64,000 nt of DNA from Algiphilus sp. (lineage in GTDB: Bacteria > Pseudomonadota > Gammaproteobacteria > Nevskiales > Nevskiaceae), in assembly GCF_023145115.1 (NCBI RefSeq), contig NZ_JAGLEJ010000051.1, positions 1 through 64,000 on the forward strand. The letters are read 5' to 3'. A model generated the notes under the pieces. The model saw nothing but the letters and a program-made list of their open reading frames with translations, was not told the origin of the DNA and made no database searches. The translations under genes and the position numbers were made by a program. Positions 1-7,850 of the stretch are shown here, piece by piece (position 1 is the first letter of the stretch; every line of letters begins with the position of its first letter).

Positions 1-511
1 CCCGCGCACGCGGGGATGAACCGGAGACGTAGTCGACGCAGACCTAGCGTGCGGCGCGTTCCCCGCGCACGCGGGGATGAACCGGCACCACGGGGAGCAG
101 CCGAGTTACACGTTCGGTGTTCCCCGCGTACGCGGGGATGAACCGGTGGTCATCACCGAGGGCGAGCTGGACGCCATGTGTTCCCCGCGCACGCGGGGAT
201 GAACCGGTCGAGGGGAATCCCTACGAACCGCTGTCCGAGTGTTCCCCGCGCACGCGGGGATGAACCGGTCTACGACTGGTATAAGTCCACCGATCTGGAG
301 TGTTCCCCGCGCACGCGCGGATGAACCGTCCGGTGGCTTCATCCAGCACCCGATGCCCCTGTGTTCCCCGCGCACGCGCGGATGAACCGGACGCCCAGCA
401 ATCCGGTACGCCGCACGATCCGTGTTCCCCGCGCACGCGCGGATGAACCGGTCTATTACTACAACATCGAGGGCGTGACCCTGTGTTCCCCGCTCAAGCG
501 AGGATGAGTCA
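1..511 (+). CRISPR. Type I-E CRISPR array, trailer end
   Basis: Nine direct repeats of 29 nt (GTGTTCCCCGCG... ending GGATGAACCG) alternate with eight spacers of exactly 32 nt. Repeats lie at 1-23 (cut by the window edge), 56-84, 117-145, 178-206, 239-267, 300-328, 361-389, 422-450 and 483-511. The repeat has the CCCCGC/GCGGGG stem and the ATGAACCG-type 3' handle of type I-E arrays, so the array is read on the plus strand with the leader to the left, outside the window. Repeats 300-450 share a G-to-C change that breaks one stem pair, and the last repeat is strongly degenerate, as expected at the old, leader-distal end. No cas gene is present in the window, so activity cannot be judged here. 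Confidence 0.97.
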
Positions 512-1393
512 CCTGCGGGCGCAAAGCCGCCGTTGCAGGCGATCCGTGCCTGGTGCGCGCGCAGGGCCGAACCCAGCCTGGGTGGTGTTAATGCTGTACG
601 ACGGTTGAGTGGTCGCTGGGCCCTCATGCCATCAATGCCACCACTTCTCGTCCGGAGCGACGCCCGAAGCGCGTTCTTCGGCCTCTATTCGTTCGATGGT
701 GTTGTCGACGGCATCGAAATCTTCCTGAAGCTGGCGCATCTCTGTCGATAGTGCCGGGTCAGAGAAAATTCCCGCGGCCACGCTTAGTGCCTCATCCGTA
801 AACCGCTCGTTCTCGTGCTTGTCCGGCAACGTCCCAGTGATGCGCAGCTTGCCCGCTGAGCGAGGAACGTTCTTGCATTGCCAACTGAATCGCTTGGTCA
901 GTCCAGTTACCGTTCGGATCAAGTAGCGGATCTGCATGCTCAGCGCCTGATCGATAGGGATCCATGGAAGGGCCAAAGCAACCGGCCACATGCGGTATGA
1001 CCGTACGGAAGCAATGTTCGGTCGCCAGGCACTCGCAGAGCGGGGCGGCACCTGGACCGCCCCATGGGCGCTGCGCGATGGGCTCCCCTGACCACCGACG
1101 GAGCCTTTGGGCCCCAGGTCTGCCCTCAGCTATTGCCGGGAGGCTTTGCCGCAGCACCTTGCGATCAGCATAGCGCGACGGGCGTGTGCTCGCGAGGTTT
1201 TGGCAGGCTGCATGCATCCGGCTACGATGGCGTTTCGATGCCCGAGGGTCGCCGTAAAGAGCCTCCGACGGCTGCAGCGGTTTAGGCCGCGAGCGAAAGC
1301 AGGGGATACTGGAGGTCCCTGCCCGGGCATCGACCATTCCGGCCGGCGTTCTACGCGTTGTGCCTATCCTTGGGATTTCAGGGGGGCTGTTCG
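512..1393. other. Gene-poor stretch after the CRISPR array
   Basis: About 880 bp between the degenerate last repeat and the ROK kinase. Composition is less GC-biased than the rest. Open frames here are short, overlap on both strands and match no family I recognise. Best candidates are a minus-strand frame at 632-1051, listed separately, and a short plus-strand frame at about 993-1094 ending ALRDGLP. The stretch could be decayed genes or mobile-element debris, but no transposase motif, terminal inverted repeat or target-site duplication was seen. Confidence 0.5.
632..1051 (-). CDS. Possible small hypothetical protein (doubtful)
   Basis: A 139-codon frame whose C-terminal half reads like real protein: it is acidic, predicted helical and rich in Glu/Asp (for example EMRQLQEDFDAVDN and IERIEAEERA), ending DEKWWH. 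The N-terminal part is less convincing and the start is uncertain; an internal start near residue 40 is possible. I recognise no family. It sits alone behind the CRISPR array with no operon partner. It may be the remnant of a longer gene, because a different minus-strand frame is also open across 792-1406. Confidence 0.25.
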   Translation of the reverse strand: MPPRSASAWRPNIASVRSYRMWPVALALPWIPIDQALSMQIRYLIRTVTGLTKRFSWQCKNVPRSAGKLRITGTLPDKHENERFTDEALSVAAGIFSDPALSTEMRQLQEDFDAVDNTIERIEAEERASGVAPDEKWWH

Positions 1394-2329
1394 TTGCCAG
1401 GGGCAAGCTATCGCATCGGTGTCGATCTCGGCGGCACCAAGACGGAGGTCGCGCTGCTCGATGGCAGCGGTGCCTTCGTGGCGCGGCGCCGGGAGCCGAC
1501 GCCGAAGGGTGACTACGAGGCGACGGTGGCGCAGGTGGTGGCGATGGTCGCGGCGGTCGAGCGCGAGAGCGGGCTGTCCGGTACGCCGGTCGGTGCGGGC
1601 ACGCCGGGGGCGGTATCCAGCGCCAGCGGGGTGATGAAGAACTCGAACTCGCTGTGCCTCAACGACCGCAATCTGCTCGCGGACCTGGAGGCCGGGCTCG
1701 GGCCGCGCGTGCGGGTGGCCAACGACGCCGACTGCTTTGCGCTGTCGGAGGCCGTCGATGGCGCCGGTGCCGGCGCCGGCATCGTGTTCGGCGTCATCCT
1801 CGGGACCGGTGTCGGTGGCGGGGTGGTCGTCAACGGGCGGTTGCTCGACGGGCCCAATGCGATTGCCGGCGAGTGGGGGCACAACCCGCTGCCGTGGCCG
1901 CGGCCGGAGTGGGACGAGGTGCCGGGTCCGAAGGGATGGGACGGCCGTTACGGCTCGATCGAGACCTGGTGCTGCGGGCCGGGCATGGTGCTGGATCACG
2001 CCCGTCGCGGCGGCGGCGATGCGGCAAGCGCGCAGGCGATCTGCGACGCGGCCGAGGCCGGCGACCAGCAGGCGATGGCCACGCTGGCGCGCTGGGAGGA
2101 CCGGCTGGCGCGCGCGCTGTCGACCATCATCAATGTCATCGACCCGCACGTCATCGTGCTCGGCGGTGGCCTGTCGAAGGTGGATCGTGTCTATCGGCAC
2201 GTGCCGGCGCTGTGGGACGAGTGGGTGTTCTCGGACCGGGTCGACACCCGGCTGGTGCCGGCGCGCTACGGCGACAGCTCGGGCGTGCGCGGTGCCGCCT
2301 GGCTGTGGCCGCCGGACCGGACGCCGTGA
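1394..2329 (+). CDS. mak: ROK-family sugar kinase, Mak-like fructokinase
   Basis: Predicted cytoplasmic ATP-dependent hexokinase/fructokinase, 311 residues, colinear with E. coli Mak (YajF). The phosphate-binding motif DLGGTKTE is near the N-terminus. LANDAD-type VANDADCFALSEA, GTGVGGGVV, the substrate-binding GEWGHNPLPW and the C-terminal GDSSGVRGAAWLWP are all present. TTG 1394 is chosen because an AGGGGGG ribosome site lies about 8 nt upstream and the homologous N-terminus begins just after it. Odd point: the ROK zinc motif (CxCGxxGCxE) reads WDGRYGSIE, so all three cysteines are gone while the motif's His in GHNP is kept. The next gene starts inside the stop codon (GTGA), suggesting coupled translation. 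Family is sure; sugar specificity is inferred from Mak. Confidence 0.85.
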   Translation: MPGASYRIGVDLGGTKTEVALLDGSGAFVARRREPTPKGDYEATVAQVVAMVAAVERESGLSGTPVGAGTPGAVSSASGVMKNSNSLCLNDRNLLADLEAGLGPRVRVANDADCFALSEAVDGAGAGAGIVFGVILGTGVGGGVVVNGRLLDGPNAIAGEWGHNPLPWPRPEWDEVPGPKGWDGRYGSIETWCCGPGMVLDHARRGGGDAASAQAICDAAEAGDQQAMATLARWEDRLARALSTIINVIDPHVIVLGGGLSKVDRVYRHVPALWDEWVFSDRVDTRLVPARYGDSSGVRGAAWLWPPDRTP

Positions 2330-2853
2330 CCGCACGCCCGCCGCCCTTCGCGGTGGTGGCGCTGATGGGGCTGCCGGGCAGCGGCAAGTCGACGCTGGCG
2401 GCGCGGCTGAGCACGGCCAGCGGGCTGGCGATTCTGGACCGCGACGCCATCCGGGCGGGCATGTTTCCGCAGCACGTGGCCGGTGTCGACGAGAAGCCGG
2501 CGGCGACGGCGGCGCTGTGGCTGGCGCTGCGCGCCATGCTCGAGGCGGGGCAGGGCGCGATCCTGGACGGCATGACCTTCGCGTCCGATCGGCATCGCGC
2601 CACCGCGGCCGGCATGGCGGAGGCCTTCGGCGCCTCATTCCTCCCGGTCGAGGTGCGGGTCAGCCTGCGCGTCGCCACGCAGCGGGTGCGGGCGCAGGTG
2701 CACAGCTCCAAGGAGCGCACGCCGAAGCTGGTGCGGCAGGTGGCGTCGCGCTTCCAGCCGGTGCCGCCGGGCACGCTGGTGATCGACGGGCGGGAGCCGG
2801 TGGAGGCCCAGGTGGCCCGGGTGTGCGCGGCGTTCGACGAGCGCTGCGGCTAG
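2326..2853 (+). CDS. P-loop small-molecule kinase / AAA-type ATPase
   Basis: A 175-residue P-loop protein with Walker A GLPGSGKST near residue 20, followed by LDRDAIR, which fits the substrate-side Asp of zeta-toxin/gluconokinase/chloramphenicol-phosphotransferase-like kinases, and ILDGMTF as the Walker B-like strand. A basic SSKERTPK segment could act as a lid. GTG 2326 overlaps the TGA of the sugar kinase; an internal ATG at 2365 would start just at the P-loop and is less likely. The translational coupling suggests a kinase acting beside the ROK kinase, but the substrate cannot be read from sequence. Confidence 0.7.
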   Translation: MTARPPPFAVVALMGLPGSGKSTLAARLSTASGLAILDRDAIRAGMFPQHVAGVDEKPAATAALWLALRAMLEAGQGAILDGMTFASDRHRATAAGMAEAFGASFLPVEVRVSLRVATQRVRAQVHSSKERTPKLVRQVASRFQPVPPGTLVIDGREPVEAQVARVCAAFDERCG

Positions 2854-2866
2854 TCAGCGCAGTTGG

Positions 2867-3346
2867 TCAGGCGGGCAGCCGGTCGCTCCAGCGCAGGAAG
2901 CGGCGCAGGACCTTGACCATCAGGAAGATGCCGACGACGGCGCTGAGCGCGGCGTGGGCCGCGAACCACGCGAATCCCGAGGCGAGGTTGAAGGCGAAGG
3001 CCGGCGAGTCGGCCTGGTCCTTCAGCCAGAGCTCGAGCCACTGCAGGATGGCCTCGATGTCGCGCGAGCCCAGCAGCGCGGCGAGCTCGGATTCGGGGTC
3101 GAGGGCCGAGTAGCCCCAGCCGATGGGCAGTGCGTAGAGCAGGCCGAGCAGGACCAGCATCCAGACGTGGCAGCCGAACAGCGCGCGCTCGTGCGAGCGC
3201 GGCAGCTCGGCCCGCATGGTGGCGCCACGCACGCCGTGCCAGAGCAGCGGCAGCGGCAGCACCGGGAGCACCAGCCAGCCCAGGTTGAGGAAGACCGCTG
3301 CGGCCAGGCCGCCGGCGCTCAGATAGCCGAGGGTGACGCCCAGCAA
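2867..3346 (-). CDS. Hypothetical membrane protein
   Basis: About 159 residues with three or four predicted membrane helices (LGWLVLPVLPLPLLW, VWMLVLLGLLYALPIGWGY, FAWFAAHAALSAVVGIFLM) and a basic C-terminus. The segment PRSHERALFGCHVWML resembles RSHHRWMLRTFWWGLLW in the preceding gene, so the two may be distant paralogues. It follows that gene by 13 nt. The start used here is a TTG without an obvious ribosome site, so the N-terminus is uncertain. No known function. Confidence 0.6.
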   Translation of the reverse strand: MLGVTLGYLSAGGLAAAVFLNLGWLVLPVLPLPLLWHGVRGATMRAELPRSHERALFGCHVWMLVLLGLLYALPIGWGYSALDPESELAALLGSRDIEAILQWLELWLKDQADSPAFAFNLASGFAWFAAHAALSAVVGIFLMVKVLRRFLRWSDRLPA

Positions 3347-3359
3347 CGGGCCGGCCCGT

Positions 3360-3737
3360 CTAGTTGGGCAGCGGCAGCGGGCGGCGCTCGGAATAGGCGA
3401 GGAAGCCGCGCACCAGTCGGTAGATCCACCACACCGCGAGGATGAAGTAGCCGAGGATGCCGATGAAGATGAAGGTCAGCACCCCGCAGATGATCGACCA
3501 CAGCAGGCCCCACCAGAAGGTGCGCAGCATCCAGCGGTGGTGGCTGCGGATGAACGCGCTCTCGGTGTCGTTGACCTTGAGGTGGTTCATGATGACGCCG
3601 ACGATGGCCGTCACCCCGGTGAAGATCGCGCAGGCGTGCAGGATGTAGGCGACCAGCACGACGTTGCGCTCTCCCTCCGTGCCCTCGTCGGGCACGGCGG
3701 CGTCGGACTTCCCGCTTTCCTCGATGATCTCGCTCAT
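3360..3737 (-). CDS. DUF4870-like membrane protein
   Basis: A 125-residue protein: a charged N-terminal tail (about 25 residues), then three predicted membrane helices including VAYILHACAIFTGVTAIVG and a long IICGVLTFIFIGILGYFIL segment, ending in a basic WIYRLVRGFLAYSERR tail. The layout and the SHHRW motif fit small DUF4870-type membrane proteins of unknown role. ATG 3737 has a good AGGAG site. It lies 65 bp behind ppa on the same strand and may be co-transcribed with it. Confidence 0.65.
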   Translation of the reverse strand: MSEIIEESGKSDAAVPDEGTEGERNVVLVAYILHACAIFTGVTAIVGVIMNHLKVNDTESAFIRSHHRWMLRTFWWGLLWSIICGVLTFIFIGILGYFILAVWWIYRLVRGFLAYSERRPLPLPN

Positions 3738-3802
3738 GGCGGCTGCTCCTGCGTAAGCCGGGGCCGGGGGAGGGCGCAGCGCCGGGCCGCGCGAGATCCC
3801 GA

Positions 3803-4333
3803 TCAGCCCTTGTAGGCGTCGATGGACTTGGTGATCTCGCCACGCGCCGCCGCAGCGTCGCGCCAGCCGGCGATCTTGACCCACTTGCCTTCCTCGAGAT
3901 CCTTGTAGCGCTCGAAGAAGTGGCGGATCTCGTTCTGGAGGCGCTCGGGCACGTCGGCCAGATCCTTCATGTCCGCATAGTACTTGGTGGAGACCTTGTC
4001 GGTCGGCACCGCCAGCACCTTGGCGTCCATGCCGGATTCGTCCTCGGTGTCGAGCACGGCGACGGCGCGGCACTTGATGGCGCATCCCGGCACGATCGGG
4101 TGCGGGGTCAGCACGAGCACGTCGACCGGATCGCCGTCGTCGTAGAGCGTGCCGGGCACATAGCCGTAGTTGGCCGGATAGTGCATCGCCACGTTCATGA
4201 AGCGGTCGACGATCAGCAGGCCGGTGTCCTTGTCCACCTCGTACTTCACCGGGCCGGCGTGCGCGGCGATCTCGATGACGACGAGGAATTCATCCGGGGC
4301 CTTGCTGCCGGGGCCGAGGTCCTTGAAGCTCAT
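3803..4333 (-). CDS. ppa: Inorganic pyrophosphatase, family I
   Basis: Cytoplasmic Mg-dependent enzyme splitting PPi to two phosphates and so pulling biosynthetic reactions forward. Its 176 residues equal the E. coli length. The family signature is clear: MHYPANYGYVPGTLYDDGDP, then DVLVL, a metal-binding Asp in the LDTEDE region, and the C-terminal FFERYKDLEEGKWVKIAGW. The next gene upstream on the same strand is the PPi-type phosphofructokinase, 71 bp away, so two enzymes drawing on the same PPi pool are adjacent. Confidence 0.95.
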   Translation of the reverse strand: MSFKDLGPGSKAPDEFLVVIEIAAHAGPVKYEVDKDTGLLIVDRFMNVAMHYPANYGYVPGTLYDDGDPVDVLVLTPHPIVPGCAIKCRAVAVLDTEDESGMDAKVLAVPTDKVSTKYYADMKDLADVPERLQNEIRHFFERYKDLEEGKWVKIAGWRDAAAARGEITKSIDAYKG

Positions 4334-4404
4334 GCGGTGGTGCTCCCTTTGTTGTCGGGTTGGTGCGCGCGACGCGGGGCCGGCGCCTGGGACGGGACGC
4401 CCGG

Positions 4405-5673
4405 CTACGCCGCCTCGAAGCGGCGGCCGGTGCGGGGTTCCGCCAGCGTCGGGCGGAAGCGGAAGTACTGCGGCAGGCCGTCGGCGTAGTCCGGGTAGGC
4501 CTCGCCCTGGATCAGCGGCAGCATGTAGCGCCGGCAGGCCTCGGTGATGTGGAAGCCGTCCTCGCTGATGAATTCCCGCGGCATCATGCGCTCGTTGTTG
4601 GCGACATCCTCGAGCGGCGCCTCGCCGATGGACCAGCGATACGGCGAATCGGACTCGCGCTCGATGGATACCATGATGCCGCTGCTGCCGGTCACCGCCT
4701 TCTCCACCGCGGCGCGGCCGACCGCGTAGCTCTGCGCGAGGTCGGTGCCGGAGGCGATGTGGCGCGCCGAGCGCATCAGGTAGTCGGCGACCGCGTAGTG
4801 GTGCTTGTAGCCCAGCTCGCTCCGGACGAGATCGGCCAGCCGCGCTGCCACGCCGCCGAGCTGCTTGTGGCCGAATGCGTCGGTGCCGCCGGCCTCCGCG
4901 AACAGCGTGCCGTCCGGGTTGGTGATGCCCTCGGACGCGACGATGGTGCACCAGCCCACCTTCTCGACGGTCTCGCGCACGCGCGCGAGGAAGCGTTCCG
5001 GGTCGAAGGCGACCTCGGGGAACAGCAGGATCTGCGGTCCGTCGCCCTCGTGCCGGGCGGCGAGACCGCCGGCGGCGGCGGTCCAGCCGGCGTGCCGGCC
5101 CATGACCTCGAGGATGAAGACCTTGGTGGAGCTGCGCGCCATGGAGGCGATGTCCAGGCTGGCCTCGGCGATGGACACCGCGGTGTACTTGGCCACCGAA
5201 CCGAAACCGGGGCAGGTGTCGGTCAGCGGCAGGTCGTTGTCCATGGTCTTGGGCACGTGCACGGCGCGGATCGGGTAGCCCATGCGCTCGCCCAGCTGGC
5301 TGATCTTGAGACAGGTGTCGGCCGAGTCGCCGCCGCCGTTGTAGAAGAAGTAGCCGATGTCGAAGGCCTTGAAGACCTCGATGAGCCGCTCGTACTCGGC
5401 GAGGTTCTTGTCGAAGCCCTTGAGCTTGTAGCGGCAGGAGCCGAACACGCCGGCCGGCGTGTGCTTGAGGGCGGCCACGTCGGCGTCGCTCATCGCGGAG
5501 GTATCGATCAGCTCCTCGTGCAGCGCGCCCAGGATGCCGTTGGCGCCGGCATAGACCGTGTCGATGTGCTCGCGGTGCTCGCGCGCGGCCTCGATGACGC
5601 CGGCGGCGGAAGCATTGATGACGGCGGTGACCCCGCCGGATTGCGCATAGAAAGCGTTGCGTGGCTCAGCCAT
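4405..5673 (-). CDS. pfp: 6-phosphofructokinase, probably PPi-dependent
   Basis: Converts fructose-6-phosphate to the 1,6-bisphosphate, probably with PPi as phosphoryl donor and reversibly. The protein has 422 residues. SGGVTAVINAS is at the N-terminus, NGGGDSADT in the donor site, PKTMDNDLPLTDTCPGFGSVAKYT in the substrate site (given here as a family block), then EVMGRHAGW. The Lys in PKTMDND, where ATP enzymes have Gly, and the non-Gly residue after GGD are the established marks of PPi specificity. ATG 5673 gives MAEPRNAFYAQSGG. It is divergent from adk across a 331 bp gap. Confidence 0.88.
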   Translation of the reverse strand: MAEPRNAFYAQSGGVTAVINASAAGVIEAAREHREHIDTVYAGANGILGALHEELIDTSAMSDADVAALKHTPAGVFGSCRYKLKGFDKNLAEYERLIEVFKAFDIGYFFYNGGGDSADTCLKISQLGERMGYPIRAVHVPKTMDNDLPLTDTCPGFGSVAKYTAVSIAEASLDIASMARSSTKVFILEVMGRHAGWTAAAGGLAARHEGDGPQILLFPEVAFDPERFLARVRETVEKVGWCTIVASEGITNPDGTLFAEAGGTDAFGHKQLGGVAARLADLVRSELGYKHHYAVADYLMRSARHIASGTDLAQSYAVGRAAVEKAVTGSSGIMVSIERESDSPYRWSIGEAPLEDVANNERMMPREFISEDGFHITEACRRYMLPLIQGEAYPDYADGLPQYFRFRPTLAEPRTGRRFEAA

Positions 5674-6004
5674 GGGGCGGTCTGCGGGCGTCTTCGGGGT
5701 GGCGGAAGGCCCGCTATGGTACAAAAAAGGCGCGTTCTTCGACGCAGCGCAACATTGACCTGCGCGTGGCGCGGCATTACCGTTGCGGCGCAACATCGGC
5801 CGGCCGGGTCCGGCGTGCCGGTCCGGGTCGAGCGCCATCGGGGGAGTCCCCGCGCCGCCGTTTCGCGCGATCTCCGCGGCCCGGAACGCCGCTCGAAGGG
5901 CCCGGAGTCACCCGTTCACCTCGCTGTCCGTATCTGGGCGGCCCGTACGGGCCGGTCCGGCCACGACAACTCTGCACAACGAATCCTCGAGAGACGCTTT
6001 TCCT
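5674..6004. promoter_or_regulatory. Divergent pfp/adk intergenic region
   Basis: 331 bp without a gene, holding the 5' regions of pfp (leftward) and adk (rightward). Two overlapping GC-rich palindromes stand out: a perfect 16-nt one at 5939-5954 (CGGCCCGTACGGGCCG) and GGCCGG-T-CCGGCC at 5950-5962, about 45 bp before adk. They could form a leader hairpin or bind a dimeric protein. An A-rich tract (ACAAAAAAGG) lies at about 5721-5730 near pfp. No confident -35/-10 pair was found. Confidence 0.4.
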
Positions 6005-6562
6005 ATGAGCAAACGCATTGTTCTGCTGGGCGCGCCCGGCTCCGGTAAAGGCACGCAGGGTGCGCTGCTGATGGAGCGTCACGGCATCCCGCAGGTGTCC
6101 ACCGGTGATCTGCTGCGCGCCGCCGTGGCCGCGGGCAGCGAGCTCGGCCAGAAGGCCAAGGCGGCCATGGACGCCGGCGAACTGGTGGCCGACGAGGTCG
6201 TCATCGGCATGATCCGCGAGCGCCTCAACGAGCCCGATGCGGCCAACGGCTACATCCTCGACGGCTTCCCGCGCAGCCGGCCCCAGGCCGAGGCGCTGGA
6301 CGAGCTGCTGGTCCAGCTCGGCAAGCCGCTCGACCGCGTCGTGCATCTGGAAGTGGACGAGGAGGAGATCGTCTCCCGCCTGCTCGAGCGCGGGCGCGCC
6401 GACGACACCGAGGACACCATCCGCAATCGCATGAAGGTGTTCCGCGACCAGACCCATCCGCTGCTCAAGTACTACGAGGAGCGCGATCTGCTGGTCACGG
6501 TCAAGGGTGTCGGCGACGTCGAGGACATCTACCGCCGCATCGAGGCCGCCGTCGTCGGCTGA
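6005..6562 (+). CDS. adk: Adenylate kinase, short (LID-less) form
   Basis: Cytoplasmic enzyme interconverting ATP + AMP and 2 ADP. 185 residues with P-loop GAPGSGKGTQ at residues 8-17, AMP-site STGDLLRAAV, GYILDGFPRS, and RADDTEDTIRNRM in the place of the lid. The lid is the short type, without the roughly 30-residue insertion and without zinc cysteines, as in many gammaproteobacteria related to Xanthomonas/Pseudomonas. ATG 6005 gives the canonical MSKRIVLLGAPG. It is the only plus-strand gene before convergent rnd. Confidence 0.97.
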   Translation: MSKRIVLLGAPGSGKGTQGALLMERHGIPQVSTGDLLRAAVAAGSELGQKAKAAMDAGELVADEVVIGMIRERLNEPDAANGYILDGFPRSRPQAEALDELLVQLGKPLDRVVHLEVDEEEIVSRLLERGRADDTEDTIRNRMKVFRDQTHPLLKYYEERDLLVTVKGVGDVEDIYRRIEAAVVG

Positions 6563-6604
6563 TCGCCCGGCGGCCCGCTGTCCGCGGCGGGCTGCCATGC
6601 AACG

Positions 6605-7705
6605 CTAGGCGCTGTCCAGCGCGGCGATCAGCGCATCGCCGATCTGCTCGCGTCGCCACCCCGCCATCGCGGGGTTCCCCTCGGCGCCGGCGCCGAATCG
6701 CGCGAGCTGCTCCAGCGACGCGCGTGCCGCCAGCAGGCTGGGCGGCACGCCCAGCGTCTCTGCGCGGGCGCGCACGGTGTGGCTGAGCTGCTTGACCAGG
6801 CCGCGGTGCGCGCCGTCGGGCCGGAAATCCTCGACCAGCGGCGCCCGGCCGGTGGGCGCCTCGGCGATCAGGCGCAGCCAGGTCCGCGCATTGCGCTCGA
6901 TGCTCTTCGGGGGAATGTCGGCGGCGCAGGCGCGCAGCGCCTCCACCGAATCCGGCCGTGCCGAGGCGATGGCGAGCAGCGCATCGTCGGCCAGCAGCCA
7001 GCGGCGCGGGCGATCCGACGCCACCGCGCGCTCCTCGCGCCAGCGCGCCAGCTGCGCGGCGGCCTGCTGCGCGTCGGCGTCCAGCCGGCCCAGGCCGCGC
7101 AGGCGCTGCCAGGCATGCTCGGGATCGGGGCGATAGCGGGCCGGATCGCAGACCGCATCGCAGTCCTCGCGGTGCCAGTCCTCGCGGCCCGCCGTCGCCA
7201 GCGCGTCACGCAGTGCCGGGAACAGGCGCGCGAGCTGGCGCACGTCGTCGGCGGCGTAGTCGAGCTGCGCCGGCTTGAGCGGGCGGGCCGACCAGTCGGT
7301 GCGCGACTGTGACTTGTCCAGCGTCACGCCCAGCCGATCCTCGACCAGAGCCGCATAGCTGATCTGGTCACCCAGGCCCAGCATGGCGGCGGCGATCTGG
7401 GTGTCGAACAGCGGGCGCGGGCAGTCGCCGGCGTGCTGCACGAAGAGTTCCATGTCCTGCGAGGCCGAGTGCAGCACCTTGAGGCGGGCGGGGTCGCGCA
7501 GGAAGGTCCACAGCGGCGCCAGATCCACGGCGAGCGCGTCGATCAGCGCCACGGTGTCGGCATCGCCGATCTGGACCAGGCAGAGCTGCGCGAAATAGGT
7601 GCGCTCGCGCACGAACTCGGTATCCACAACCACCCAGGCGTTGGGCGCGAGGCGGGCGAGCAGGTCGGATAGCGCGGCGTCGTCGGCAATAAGCTGCGGC
7701 TGCAT
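6605..7705 (-). CDS. rnd: Ribonuclease D
   Basis: 3'-5' exoribonuclease for tRNA 3'-end maturation. 366 residues. The DEDD exonuclease residues are visible: VVVDTEFVRERTYF (motif I, D and E), SASQDMELF (motif II) and a LDYAADDVRQL motif III with the Y of DEDDy enzymes. The C-terminal half contains an HRDC-like helical region (ARWREERAVASDRPRRWLLADDALL) and ends in a second helical domain. ATG 7705 gives MQPQLIADDAAL. Convergent with adk and divergent from the membrane gene at 7851. Confidence 0.95.
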   Translation of the reverse strand: MQPQLIADDAALSDLLARLAPNAWVVVDTEFVRERTYFAQLCLVQIGDADTVALIDALAVDLAPLWTFLRDPARLKVLHSASQDMELFVQHAGDCPRPLFDTQIAAAMLGLGDQISYAALVEDRLGVTLDKSQSRTDWSARPLKPAQLDYAADDVRQLARLFPALRDALATAGREDWHREDCDAVCDPARYRPDPEHAWQRLRGLGRLDADAQQAAAQLARWREERAVASDRPRRWLLADDALLAIASARPDSVEALRACAADIPPKSIERNARTWLRLIAEAPTGRAPLVEDFRPDGAHRGLVKQLSHTVRARAETLGVPPSLLAARASLEQLARFGAGAEGNPAMAGWRREQIGDALIAALDSA

Positions 7706-7850
7706 GCCGGGTAGAATAGCGGTCGGGCGCATCCGGAGGACAATGCCGGTGTGCCGGCGGTGCTGCATCCGCTCGCTCGGAGCGGGACGGCGCCGCGTTC
7801 CGGTAGTCGCTTGCAGCTTCCATTTCCACCTGAAAGGCCCGGCCGCTTCC

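Noticed and set aside
792..1406. Minus-strand 204-codon frame as a gene or transposase remnant
   Set aside because: WTDQAIQLAMQ faintly recalls an IS5-type transposase segment, but surrounding residues do not follow the family, no DDE motif is visible and no terminal inverted repeats were found.
4360..6048. Plus-strand frame across the pfp gene
   Set aside because: Shadow frame opposite the phosphofructokinase gene, which has complete family motifs; the plus-strand product is His/Val/Gly-rich without domains.
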